From Oreohelix idahoensis (lineage: Eukaryota > Mollusca > Gastropoda > Stylommatophora > Oreohelicidae), in contig JAMPIV010010581.1 of the NCBI GenBank assembly GCA_024509875.1, positions 1-64,000 of the forward strand: a stretch of DNA of 64,000 nt. Direction: 5' to 3'. Both the position numbers and the translations under genes were made by a program. Positions 1-10,175 of the stretch are shown here, in pieces. The notes below the pieces were generated by a model. That model worked only from the letters and a program-made list of their open reading frames with translations, was not told where the DNA came from and ran no database searches. Numbering within the stretch: the stretch's first letter is position 1; every line of letters begins with the position of its first letter.

Positions 1-468
1 ACGTAAAGAACACAAGAAGACTGAAGACATAGCAATACTAAAAATTAAAAACTGAACAAGAGATTAAAGATTATGAAGTACAGAAGCAGTCTCACAAAAA
101 ACTTTAAGTAAGAAGTCGGCATTTCTAACCTTTGCTTGAAGAAATCAAACTAGAGATGACACTCTGTTATGGCAATGCGTGCACTGAAATTAAAAATAAC
201 ATGTCATAATTATATGTATGACGATTATTTTAAATGTCTACTACATGAAGATGAAAAGTTTTAAACATGCAAGATTAAACAAAAGATAAATGACAAAAAA
301 ACTTTTCCACTGATAAACTAATACTTTGCATTTTGAGGCTCTGATATTCTTTGCTGTCAACAATACAACCGTTACAGCCAACACTTTCCAACCCATTTAC
401 ATATTTCAGAATCTATGATAGCAACATTGGAAATAAAGCAGTGAGGAAAGATATGACTTTTTCTAATT
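1..468. other. AT-rich sequence, no feature seen
   Basis: No gene or repeat is recognised. Compared with copy 2 this stretch has an unusual concentration of single-base homopolymer-length differences, mostly one extra A or T in this copy. Confidence 0.5.
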
Positions 469-655
469 CAGTGGTTCTCAAAGTAGGTCATATAACACCC
501 CCCCCCCCCCGCCGGGGGCCATGCTATATTTCTAGGGGACCACATTCAGATAGTAAAGTACCCTTTTCTAGTTTACAGTGACTATGAGAGGGGGCCACAG
601 AAGTAAATGAGACACAGAAGGGAGGCCATGAGTAAAACAAGGTTGAGAACCCTTG
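469..655. mobile_element. hAT-type MITE 'a' (187 bp)
   Basis: Imperfect terminal inverted repeats CAGTGGTTCTCAA and CAAGGGTTCTCAA flank 187 bp with no coding capacity. Direct 8-bp flanks TTCTAATT (461-468) and CTCTAATT (656-663) match at 7 of 8 positions, as expected for a hAT target duplication. A poly-C tract lies inside. The right target duplication directly abuts that of the next element. Confidence 0.8.
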
Positions 656-671
656 CTCTAATTCACTACAC

Positions 672-877
672 CAGAGGTTTTCAAACTTTTTTGGTCCGCG
701 GCTCCCTTGACATGTGCATAAATCACCGCGGCTCCTCTCTATACTACGAAGATTATATTTATTGATGGACCTTGGCTCATAATATCAAGCCCAACACTTT
801 TCCCAAGCCACCGCGACGCCCTTAGCCGAGGGCCGCGACGCCCCTGGGAGCCGCGACGCACAGTTTGAAAACCTCTG
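672..877. mobile_element. hAT-type MITE 'b' (206 bp)
   Basis: Perfect 16-bp inverted termini CAGAGGTTTTCAAACT are flanked by a perfect 8-bp target duplication CACTACAC (664-671 and 878-885). The interior is GC-rich with repeated CCGCGGCTCC / GCCGCGACGC blocks and has no open frame of note. TIR type and 8-bp duplication identify a non-autonomous hAT element. Confidence 0.92.
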
Positions 878-1064
878 CACTACACTATCTTTTGATAATA
901 TTATTTTACTTTCTTTTTTTGCATTTAATTCTAATTTTTTTTTTTTTTAAATTTGTAACCAATATTAACAGATAAAGGTAGTCACATAGCAGATACTGCC
1001 CAAGAGGAATGAAGTTTTAAAGACTTAACCAATACTAGGTCTTACATTTCTGAGGTGAGTTGAC

Positions 1065-1205
1065 CAGTTTCCCTCCTCACTGCCTTTGCCTTCCCTAACT
1101 CAGGTAACAATTTTTACAGCTGGGTAGACTGGAGCATAACACAACCTGATTTTGAACCGGTACCCTTGCCTAGAGAAGCAAACCCTCCACCCACTCTGCC
1201 ACTGA
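1065..1205 (-). mobile_element. tRNA-derived SINE fragment
   Basis: On the minus strand there is a box A-like TGGCAGAGTGG (near 1191-1201), a box B-like GGTTCAAAATC (1149-1159) and a core TCTACCCAGCTGTAAA. The plus-strand SINE at 60482-60690 shares this core and the following TTACCTGA/TTAGG region, so the two belong to one family. It is not a functional tRNA gene. Confidence 0.65.
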
Positions 1206-1984
1206 ATATATGCTATTTTGTAAGTTGAAAACATTATTTAAAAAAAATAAATTCCATGAATATTGTTTCAAACAAAATTTGACAAATTTGGGATTAGTTT
1301 CCTTAAGGTATGTGCTTCTTTTGCTGAAGCACAACTGCTTTTAGTCACAGACAGAAGTTATTTGGTTATAGCAGGTTACAACTGCGAGTAAGAAAATCAG
1401 AGAACTCTGTGCCTGAACTCTCATGCAGCACTGACAAATACAGTACCAAGCTCTGAAAAGGGCTACTAGTGCCTATCAACTAGCATGATAAAGCCCTCAA
1501 AAGGGTTAGTCTAGAGAAGGACTGCTATGTGAACTGGTGAGGTATCTATGATTACCAACTTTGATCTATTGGTTAAATGTAGATCAATTATTTTTTTAAG
1601 CTGAGGTAAAAAAAAAAAAAAAGTCTTAATATTTCACTTCATCATCTTGTTCTTTGATTCCAATTATAAGAAGAAGAAAAATTCCAATTATAGTCAGTAC
1701 ATGTGATTTTTTTTTTTTTGCGAGGAAAGGGCAGGGTGTAATTATCAGCAGGATCTTCTACAAACAATATGAGCAGAGTTCTTTGTTCTTATTCTCAATT
1801 TGCTGACGTTGATATATGTGATAGGTTAGGCATGACACCAATTTTTTGTTTTTGGTCTATGTAAAAATAAATAGAAGTGCCAGGGGAAAAAAACAGCAGT
1901 CTTTAAAAGGACTGATAAAGTAAGTAAATAAATATTACACACATTAAGGTATGTTTCAAGGCACTCGTGAGAAATAAAGAAATA
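1206..1984. other. AT-rich intergenic sequence, nothing recognised
   Basis: Contains short poly-A and poly-T runs (around 1609 and 1710) and no coding or repeat signature that I can support. Confidence 0.5.
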
Positions 1985-2115
1985 GAAAACTAGATAACAG
2001 AAAAACAACAGAACTGAGAGGCTTACCAGAGAATCAAACCCAGGAGCTTCGAATGGCACCACCACCTAGTTACGGCAGCGAATCACACTATACTCCATGC
2101 CAACTAGGCACCACA
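1985..2115 (-). mobile_element. tRNA-like SINE head
   Basis: The minus strand carries a box A-like GGCATGGAGTAT (near 2091-2101) and a box B-like GGTTTGATTCTC (near 2030-2042) at tRNA-like spacing. The flanks do not fold as a complete tRNA by eye, so a SINE or tRNA pseudogene is more likely than a gene. Confidence 0.45.
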
Positions 2116-2594
2116 CATAAATAGTGCTTCTTGGACAGGGGTCATTAGGGTTATTTGCAACACGTAACACCAGATATGTACATAGGGCGTTCCACCTTTA
2201 GGTTAATGATGCAATCACTTCTGTTGTCCCCCTATTATACAGTATAGGTCAGATTACACAGGACGAAGGCCTTAATACTGCGTCTAGTATATGATAGAAG
2301 AATGAGAATAGTACAGGACTTGGGTTTATCCTCTTTATTTGTTTAAATGTTTATACAATACCAAACCTACCCTCTGTCCTGCACTATTATCGGAGAAATG
2401 ATGGAGTTGTCTGTGTGCAATGAAGATAGTCTTTAAATCCAAAACCAAAACCGCCGGATATATATGAAGCAAATGTCAAAGCAATGAGCTATTACTGCCA
2501 TCTGACACATAAGTTTTATTTTTCTATTTTTCTTTCCCAAAAAAAAAATAATTATAAAATGGCCAATAAATGACATTACAAGATGTAGCAAAAG
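2116..2594. other. Intergenic sequence, nothing recognised
   Basis: No coding frame or known repeat is visible. A poly-A run occurs near 2540. Confidence 0.45.
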
Positions 2595-2661
2595 TGCATG
2601 CAGGAGGCACATCTGGAGTCATCCTTATATGACCACCAGCTATGCACAATGCTACAATATA

Positions 2662-4002
2662 CGAGGGGCGCATAGAAAGTAATGCACCACATCGTTTTTC
2701 TCAGCTAATAATGAAGATAGAAGCATGGCATTTTTAACACACTTCAAGTATGGCATGTGCCAATTGTGTGCACCAAATTGCACCGCAACCGGCCAAATAA
2801 TACGGCTGCCTTAAACCGTTGAAATGGATCGTGTTAGCAACTTGCGTTATAAAATCGAATTGTGATAGAATTTGTCGTTGTAGAGAAGGAAACTGTTGTG
2901 AATATTCACAAGCGTCTATGTGATGTGTATGGAAGTTTTGCAGTCAACAGGAGTACAGTCAGTCGCTGGATTCAGAGAATCAAAGAATCAGGAAGTGGAG
3001 ATACGGAGCTGCTTGATCGGCCGTGCTGTGGACGTCCTGCCACAGCCACCAACGCAGAAATGTTGAAATGCGCTGAGGGCATTATTCTTACTGATAGGCG
3101 AATCACTACTCAACAATTGGCCTTACAGCTGTCAGTCAGCATTGGTAGTGCAAATGCAGTTATAAAACTCTCGGATTTTCTAAGGTTTGCGCAAGATGGG
3201 TTCCTCGAAGTCTCACAAATGACCACCGATTGCAAAGGAAAGCAATTTCTTCTGAATTGTTGGAACGTTTCAATGCTGATGGAGAGAACGTTTTGGCTAA
3301 GATCGTTACAGGTGACGAAACCTGGGCACATCATTTTGAACCTGAGATAAAAAAGACAGTCAATGGAGTGGCATCATCCGCAATCACCAAGAAGAAAGAA
3401 ATTCAAGACAATTCCTTCAGCTGGAAAGGTCATGATCACTGTCTTTTGGGACATTGAAGGTGTGATTATTGTGGATCTTATGCCAAAGAGGAGAGACAAT
3501 CAATTCGCAAGCTTACATTAAGACATTGAAAAAACTCAATCAACGTTTTCACAGAGTTCGGCCGCACAAGAATCCCGCAGACCTGCTTCTCCTTCACGAC
3601 AATGCGCGCCCTCACACAAGTCTGGCAACACGGGAAGCAATCACAAAATTGGGTTGGACTGTACTACCCCATCCACCCTATAGTCCCGATTTGGCACCCT
3701 CTGATTTTCATCTATTTGGTCCACTTAAAGATGCACTCCGTGTGACAAGGTTTGAAGATGATGAAGGAGTAATTCATGCAGCGAAGAAATGGCTACATGA
3801 TCAAGACAAAATCTGGTACAGGTTAGGAATACATGCACTTGTTTCGCGCTGGCATAAAGCCGTACAAGTTGATGGGGATTATGTTGAATAATAGCGATGT
3901 TTACATGACATATCCATGTATATTGTGTATAAATTTAATGCTTTTTGAATAAACAGCTCCTGAGAAAAACGATGTGGTGCATTACTTTCTGAACGCCCCT
4001 CG
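2662..4002 (+). mobile_element. mariner DNA transposon, copy 1 (1341 bp)
   Basis: The ends carry ~44-bp inverted repeats that start CGAGGGGCG on both strands and share AAAGTAATGCACCACATCG. The element is flanked by TA dinucleotides (2660-2661 and 4003-4004), the classical Tc1/mariner target duplication. Length fits a full-size mariner. The TIRs differ slightly (CGCATAG against CGTTCAG). The internal transposase gene is broken. Confidence 0.95.
2824..3891 (+). pseudogene. mariner transposase, frameshifted
   Basis: Reading across frames gives an N-terminal helix-turn-helix region, then the catalytic blocks TGDETW, LLLLHDNARPH and YSPDLAPSDFH, so this is a D,D34D mariner transposase. This copy is inactive. 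A missing base near 2855 puts a stop shortly after the ATG, a base is missing near 3165, an A is added near 3352, and another base is added near 3486. The C-terminal catalytic part (3469-3891, 140 aa) remains open. Copy 2 carries a partly different set of lesions. Confidence 0.9.
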
Positions 4003-4676
4003 TATGTACGTGGAAGAGAACCTCTGTCCATGAGGCTAATTACACATGCATTGACTCTCGAAATCATCCACACACTTCCAGGGATTCCCCCTGTGGTGAA
4101 ATGTGTTGAGAAGCCAGCATGGTACACTAAGCTTGGAGAAGGCACTTGAGTCCCAGATGTAATTCTTTGGCTTTGACCTGGTTGACTGCATGCAGAAGGA
4201 TCTCACTCTGGACCCAGTGATAGGCAGGGGGAGCTGAGAAGTGGCTCTGTGCAGGATGTGACAATTCCTTGGGACAGACCAACATCAGAGCACAGTATTT
4301 TAGCTCTGCACTGTTGGAGAGCCCCCTTGAATGGCGGGGAACGCGCAGTATGCTACGTGCTTTTTACTCCTAGCTTGGGATCAGATGTAACAATCTTTTT
4401 AATGCAAGCCAAGCTGGAGAAACTGGAGCTCATGACTTCAACCGAACACATTTCGGAATGGCAGAAAAGCCACAGGAAAAGCCTAGATCTACAGTGTAGA
4501 TAATACCAAGGAGTCTTCAACTTAGTATTGGCTGCAAAAGAGTGCGAAGCTCAGCAGTCCCCTAGTTAAACAACAACAACATAGAAAAATTGCTGATCGC
4601 TATGAAATTATGTGTAGACGAACTGGGATCTTATGCTGAACTGCAATGTTTAATGTGGCATAGCATTTTTATGTAA

Positions 4677-4745
4677 TTGTTGTTGTTTTTGATTAACTAG
4701 GTTTTCCGAGCCTGTGTCTTTCGCAGCCAATGCCAAGTTGAAGAA
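4677..4745 (-). repeat. Fragment of R retroposon 3' end
   Basis: TTGTTGTTGT is followed by AACTAGG and CTTTCGCAGCCAATGCCAAG, matching the 3' end of the inverted R copy at 11768. A short, decayed minus-strand piece. Confidence 0.5.
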
Positions 4746-5127
4746 TTCATTTTATGTAACAAAATGGCAGTTATTTGTCTTTCCTTTGATGTTTGTTTCA
4801 CATAAATTATTTGGATTAACATGAAGAAATAACAAATAGGATGTGACATTTCAATCACCCTGACAAGAGTTCAGGTAATCAAAATAGTGAGCACCTTATC
4901 TCAATATGATTTTTAAACAACCACATGAATTTTAAAAATCTCATTTGTTGGAGGAGGGTTACAGACAGTACCTATAGGGTATACTGCCACGAAAGTCAGC
5001 AGCAGCACAAATAGGAACATTTCAGCAGAAGTCGGTGGCAGTAAAACTTATGTTTACTGTCAAGGTAGTTACTAGAAGGACAATTCTTGGTATAATATCA
5101 CAGAGATTGCTTACAATACAATGTGGG
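4746..5127. other. Intergenic sequence, nothing recognised
   Basis: AT-rich, without a supported gene or repeat. Confidence 0.4.
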
Positions 5128-5275
5128 TTGTTGTTGTTTAATTATGGCTGCTTAGTTCATCACTCTTTCGCAGCCAATGCAGTTCATCACTCTTTCACAG
5201 CCAAGGCAGTTCATCACTCTTTCGCAGTCAATGCAGTTCATCACTCTTTCGCAGCCAATGCCAAGTTGAAGAATT
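5128..5275 (-). repeat. R retroposon 3' end with internal tandem expansion
   Basis: Starts TTGTTGTTGTTTAATTATGG and ends CCAAGTTGAAGAA like the R tail, but its middle is amplified as four 27-bp units (5156-5263). Unlike 4677-4745, it therefore carries a local array. Confidence 0.55.
5156..5263 (+). repeat. 27-bp tandem repeat, 4 units
   Basis: The unit begins TTCATCACTCTTTCGCAGCC and repeats every 27 bp four times, with one to three changes between units. Because 27 is divisible by three, an open plus frame reads as a 9-residue repeat VHHSFAANA. Its origin inside a retroposon tail makes coding unlikely. Confidence 0.85.
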
Positions 5276-5289
5276 TGCATGTGATCTGT

Positions 5290-6110
5290 AGCTGCTGAGT
5301 GTTTGTGACTGTTGGGAAGCCCGGCAATAGCTTTCTTCTTTCTGTCCTGAGTCCATGTGAAGTGAGCCGCACCTACTGAACTGTCTCATACAGAAGGGTA
5401 CAGTTGCTCCAAAGGCTTAAGGGAGGGGTTTAATTTGTGTTAGTGCTTGTTCAGTCTGGTGTGTTCTTTTCTTAGCTGGAAGACTGTGCCCTGAAGGTTG
5501 TTGATGTTGTCATTGTTTTTTTTTTAAATAGGTAATTTCTGTATACATGTCCAGTAGATGTTTTTGCCCATTGGTTGAGCCATACCTCTTTGAAGTTGTT
5601 CTGGAGTATTAGTTTACCTGTCTGCATGTTGGCTCATGTGCTTGTCTGAACCATGCTTAGCTCCTAGTTTTGCCAGTCTGTCTGCTTTTTTCAATGCTGG
5701 TATGTCCGTGTGTCTGGGTACCCACTTGAGAGTGACTCTGATGCTGTATGTTGTTGGCAGGCTGTCCATTATTTCAGCCAGCTGTATTAGTTTTTTTATT
5801 TTCAGCTCAGAGGTATTCTTCCAAAGCCTGAAGTGTTGACTTCAGTGAAGGTTATGATATCTGCGGGCTTACAGATTTCTTAATTAAATTAGAGTATTGC
5901 TGCGAGGGTGGAGTTTATTGCTGTAATTTTTGCTTTGTAATTAGTACAGAACACATGGTTCACATAAATGTCTAGCATGTTGCCATTTGGATACTTCCTG
6001 TAAGCTCCAAGCCCAGCATGTATGGCGACCTTGAAGGCAGAGCCATCTATGTATGCATGTATTGCAGTGTTAGGGTAGCTGTCCATAGTTTCTAGTGTAG
6101 CTGTCTTATT
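5290..6110 (-). pseudogene. LINE ORF2 remnant: RNase H and C-terminal tail
   Basis: The minus strand reads IHAYIDGSAFK and AGLGAYRKYPNG (6070 to about 5960), the first RNase H block. It then shifts frame to LKWVPRHTDIPALKKADRLA, the last RNase H block, around 5690-5740. A degraded tail with VFQLRKEHTRLNKH follows near 5450. This order is that of non-LTR retrotransposons whose ORF2 carries RNase H after reverse transcriptase (I/Nimb-type clades). Several stops and frameshifts make it dead. The reverse transcriptase is missing, as expected for a 5'-truncated copy. Confidence 0.8.
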
Positions 6111-7049
6111 ACTATTGGGTTGGTGTCTCTTGTTAGTATGCTATCCATGGGTGTGACTTTTATTATGCATTATTTTAACTTCTATCTGGGATAAAGGACT
6201 GGGTATTTTTCAACAATTTCTCATGTCTGTGGGAGGTGGTATTGTTCTGCAACAGATGTTGCTATTTATAGTGATGATTTTTGTTGTAATCTGCTAATGG
6301 GCTTCCAGTTTTGAACCATTTGTTTGTATGGGTGATCTTTTCTCCTTCTCCTATAGCGCTCTATTGCTTCCAGGATAGCATTTTTATGTCATAGGTCCAC
6401 AGGTTCTATGTTTGCATTCATTTTCACAGGCAGCTGTTGCAATGTGGGTCTATCGTATAGGCCTACTGTATCTGGATATAACAAAGACATAGAGACCTCA
6501 AAAGCATGTAAGGTAACGGGTCGATCTAGCATATCAAATGATACTGGTCAGATTAGGCCGAAAAAAATATCCTAACTGACAAAATATCATGATAAAGAAA
6601 ATATCCCACGACAAAACTCACAAATCGTCATGTCAGAAATTTTAAATCCACATATTTTAATGAATGTTCTATTTCTCCATGAGTTTACAAGTAGGGCTTA
6701 AATAAAATAAAATCTAACATTGAAAAGAAAAATAAAACATTTTCACTAGGAGGGATTTCTCTTTAGCAGTGTTACGTGGACTGTCACACTATTTGAGGTT
6801 CAAAACGCAGAGACAATTATAAAGAAAATAAACTTTTAACAGGGGGGGGGGGGGGGGGGGGCTTGTGTATATCGTAGCGCAAATAAAAACATTGATATAA
6901 GCCTCCAATGCTCAGGAATTGTGTGGAGCTGGTATCCTGTTCATGCAGGGGTTCGCGTCAATGCGAGAGCTAACAGACTAGCTTCTAGACACTGACTATG
7001 GACAAGGGAGAGATAATAAAAACAATTAATGATTGCATGTTACAATAAA
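6111..7049. other. Intergenic sequence with poly-G tract
   Basis: No gene is seen. A run of 20 G residues lies at 6842-6861; copy 2 has 14 at the same place, so its length is variable or hard to sequence. Confidence 0.5.
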
Positions 7050-7420
7050 TCAGTCCGCCAATCACTCTGTCAGTTAGTCATTCAGTCCATCAGCCAGGCC
7101 GTCAGTTTATGTGTCAGTCAGTCCATCCTTTTATAAGTCAATCAGTCAATACATTCGTCAGTTGGTCAGATAATCCGTCATTCATTTAGTCCACCAGTAA
7201 ATCAATCCGTCTGTTCGTACATCAGTTCATAAGTCAGTCCATAAAATTAGCAGTCTATCCGTTGCCCGTCAGTCAGTCCATCTGCCAATCATCAGGAGTG
7301 CATAAGTCAGTCACTCGGTCCGTCAGTCAATACAAGAATCAGTCCGTTATTAAGTTTGACGTTTAACATTTAGTCAGTGTGTGAGTCAGTGGGAGGTTCT
7401 TATAAAAAATTAATTGTGAC
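7050..7420. repeat. Degenerate CAGT/TCAGTCC simple repeat
   Basis: About 370 bp dominated by scattered GTCAGTCAGTCC-like words broken by substitutions, an old tetranucleotide-derived low-complexity tract. The same tract lies in copy 2 at about 43510-43860. Confidence 0.7.
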
Positions 7421-7507
7421 AAATAAGTAAGTTAAATAATAAATCAAAAGCCTCAAGCTATAACACCTCGCCCCCTCCTCCTTAAAAAAAATATTTTTTT
7501 TAAATAC

Positions 7508-7510
<3 letters not shown>

Positions 7511-7594
<84 letters not shown>
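7511..7594. repeat. (TA)n microsatellite
   Basis: Uninterrupted TA dinucleotides except for one missing base near 7542. Copy 2 is longer (43971-44073). Confidence 0.97.
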
Positions 7595-7597
<3 letters not shown>

Positions 7598-7659
7598 CTT
7601 CTTCTTCGATCCTTAACCACCGACCGTCAAAGCAGTCAGTGGCCATCACGCCTAGTGGC

Positions 7660-7662
<3 letters not shown>

Positions 7663-7728
<66 letters not shown>
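7663..7728. repeat. (TA)n microsatellite
   Basis: A second TA array, separated from the first by about 70 bp that contains CAGTGGCCATCACGCC. The paired arrays can form long hairpins. Confidence 0.97.
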
Positions 7729-7733
<5 letters not shown>

Positions 7734-8847
7734 CAGGAAGGAAGTTTTACTGGATAACATGAGGACAATGGTGAGGAAAGATCTGGACGATGACGTTGAA
7801 GATCTTGAGAAAGTGTAGAAGAAAAAAAATGGCATTACGTTGTAGGGTAAAATAACAGAAACTTCATTGTAATTTTCCGTTTTCTGCCCAAGGAGCGTGG
7901 AGCGACGACGGCAGGTGATCTGCTTGTTAGTTTTTGACGTTTATGTTTCTTGTATAGTCTGTCTCTTCTTCTTTCTAGCTCTTTTTCTTTCCTCTAGTTA
8001 AAGAGCAGGGGATTATCATTTTAGTAGGAACTGTTAGAGGAAGCTGTCGTTCGCTGTCTACCGATAGATCAAAGGAAATGATTTGACAGATATATAGGGG
8101 TCTGAAGGAGAAAAGAGAAAGAATTTAAAAAAAAACTGGGTAAATTTCAGACAAGTCTTTTCCCGCTATCATTTAAAAGAACGTTATCCTAATAATGAAA
8201 GGTACTTTTTTCCGTGCTCGCGTGAAAACTCAGCAGCTTGCTAACTAAAATCACTTTAATCGTAATTACAGGAGATAACAGCGGAATCTTTTCTTTGAAT
8301 TGAGGTTAACATTCGATAAAACATAATTTAATTTGAATTTCCCATCGCTATGTTTATGAAAACGCAGGAGTCTCGCAGTGATTAAATTTGTATTCTTTAT
8401 GATCACAGTAGTGTGAATGTTTGTGTCTGAGGTTATCTTTGTTTAGAGCGTCTTTTCACGTACATTTTTCACATTTCCTGCCTTCTTTGTTGCGTTCATT
8501 CACAATCGAGGTTATTCATTTCGCGACATATCGTCAACGCGCACCTGTGTGTACAATTTTAAGATACATTTGTACATGACAATTTACAAGAATGAGTGCA
8601 AACAGTAAGCAAAACACCTATTAATTTCTTTGGGAATGAAAACAGGACTTTAAAACAACAAACAAAATAAAAACTGAAATTAATAATAAATATGTCTATT
8701 GACCGTGCTAGGCAGCTATAACTTTTGTCAGCAAATGTAATGTTGAGAGATATTTTAAACTTGTTCATCCTAACATTGAAACTGATTTACTACTTAAGTC
8801 TGGAGACGTGATTTTATTACGGTTAAAATTTAGAGAGCTATGTTAAA
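7729..8847. other. Intergenic sequence, nothing recognised
   Basis: No credible gene or repeat. Short frames here show no domain. Confidence 0.4.
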
Positions 8848-9066
8848 CTAGACCTCCCCAGTTACAGGGTTCCCTTCCACTGCCATGGAAAATTTCTGTA
8901 CTAAAGCAGTGCAGGCGTCTGTGAAACCTCTTAAACATATTAAGTTGCTATCCTTAGTCACCATTTTACAACATAAATCGCGCAAAGACTTTGGTGTTAT
9001 TGCGTCTGAATACTGGCCACCATACATATCAAGGTCAAATAAAGGTTCGATTATCCGGTAAGCCAC
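8848..9066 (-). CDS. Unrecognised 72-aa open frame
   Basis: An ATG-started minus-strand frame beginning MAYRIIEPLFDLDMYGG. I recognise no domain, signal peptide or membrane segment. The frame stays open in copy 2 (45323-45541) with three residue changes (R/G, C/S, P/S), all non-synonymous, which does not argue for constraint. It could be a relic exon or transposon fragment, or chance. Confidence 0.2.
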   Translation of the reverse strand: MAYRIIEPLFDLDMYGGQYSDAITPKSLRDLCCKMVTKDSNLICLRGFTDACTALVQKFSMAVEGNPVTGEV

Positions 9067-9445
9067 TCACTTCTGTTGTCTAGTTTTCTGCTTCTTTGTT
9101 TGTCACGAGCGCCTGAAACATACCTTTATGTGTATAATATTGATTTATATCAAGGTCAAGGATTGTACATTAGCATTTATTTCATGGTGATAGATACTAA
9201 AATGTGTCTTATATCTGTGAAACGGCACTTTCTCCCTTACCTATATTACTGGGCAAGCAGGTGAACACAAGGGCTCCGCCAATAAGAGTGACCACTCCGA
9301 TGACATAAAAAGGCAAGCCAAATCCACCTACCTCTCGAGAAAAAATTCACGAAACAAAATATTTTATCTCAAAGTCTAAATGGAATACTTTCCATTACTT
9401 TTACTTCGCTACTAGTGATTCTAATGCTGCAATTTTTAAGCAAAG

Positions 9446-9560
9446 CTAAGACTACTACTACTAATAATAATAATACTAATACTACTATTATTATTATTTC
9501 TACTTCTCTTAGTATTACTCTTTTTACTATTTCTTCTACTATTGCTACTACTTCTACAGT
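9446..9560. repeat. Trinucleotide-rich low-complexity tract
   Basis: Mixed ACT, AAT and ATT triplets, including (ACT)4, (AAT)4 and (ATT)5. Same in copy 2 near 45925-46035. Confidence 0.7.
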
Positions 9561-9589
9561 TACAAATCAGGTGTCTTAATATTTCTAGA

Positions 9590-10175
9590 TAATGCTCCTC
9601 ACAGACTATGAGTCATCATAGCCCACAGGAACAATAAAAACAATGAACTAGGCATGGCGGAAGCTCTAATAGAAGCCATCTGTAAATTCAAAACATTATA
9701 AGTACAGTGGATCCCTGTCCATTGCAAGATGTATGGAAATGAGACGGCAGATGGACTTGCAACAGCGAGGGGGGACCCATACTGAAGACATGACAATATG
9801 TGTAGAGATCAAATTAATAATAAAAAAAATATCTTTAAAACAAAATGGCATAAGGAACACCTAGAGCCCAATACTACAGAACCATACTATACAATACTCA
9901 GAAGAGATCAAATGATAATTTTCAGACTAAGAATCTGCCATTGCAAGCTCACATAATATTCTGTTCAACAAACTGAAAATCGGACAGACAGATACGTGTT
10001 CATGTGGGGAGGACAAACATACAGTAGACCATGTCCTCCAGGACTATCGGTTCCATGAGAGTAGCCGTGTGACCTTCTCCAACCCAGTTGAGTGAGAAAC
10101 TCTATGGTGACGACTACAAGCCTGATACGTACTGTTAGTTTTATAAGAGAGACAGATGTGGTTATTTGAGAGTGA
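9590..10175 (+). pseudogene. LINE ORF2 remnant: RNase H end and zinc-binding tail
   Basis: The plus strand reads IIAHRNNKNNELGMAEALIE, then VQWIPVHCKMYGNETADGLA (last RNase H motif), then MIIFRLRICHCKL, then, after a frameshift, TDTCSCGEDKHTVDHVL. The last block resembles the Cys/His tail at the end of I-type LINE ORF2. Stops and shifts interrupt it. It is related to, but separate from, the minus-strand remnant at 5290-6110. Copy 2 lacks 15 bp near the end of the RNase H block. Confidence 0.8.

Larger units (their letters stand above)
2595..4580 (+). mobile_element. Retroposon 'R' with (AAC)n tail, split by mariner
   Basis: Outside the mariner (2662-4002) this is about 645 bp ending in TAGTTAAACAACAACAAC, a short-repeat tail typical of RTE-like LINE 3' ends or SINEs. 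The reverse complement occurs at 11768-12404 without the mariner, which confirms that the mariner is an insertion. It looks like a non-coding 3' end; no protein domain is recognised. Confidence 0.7.
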
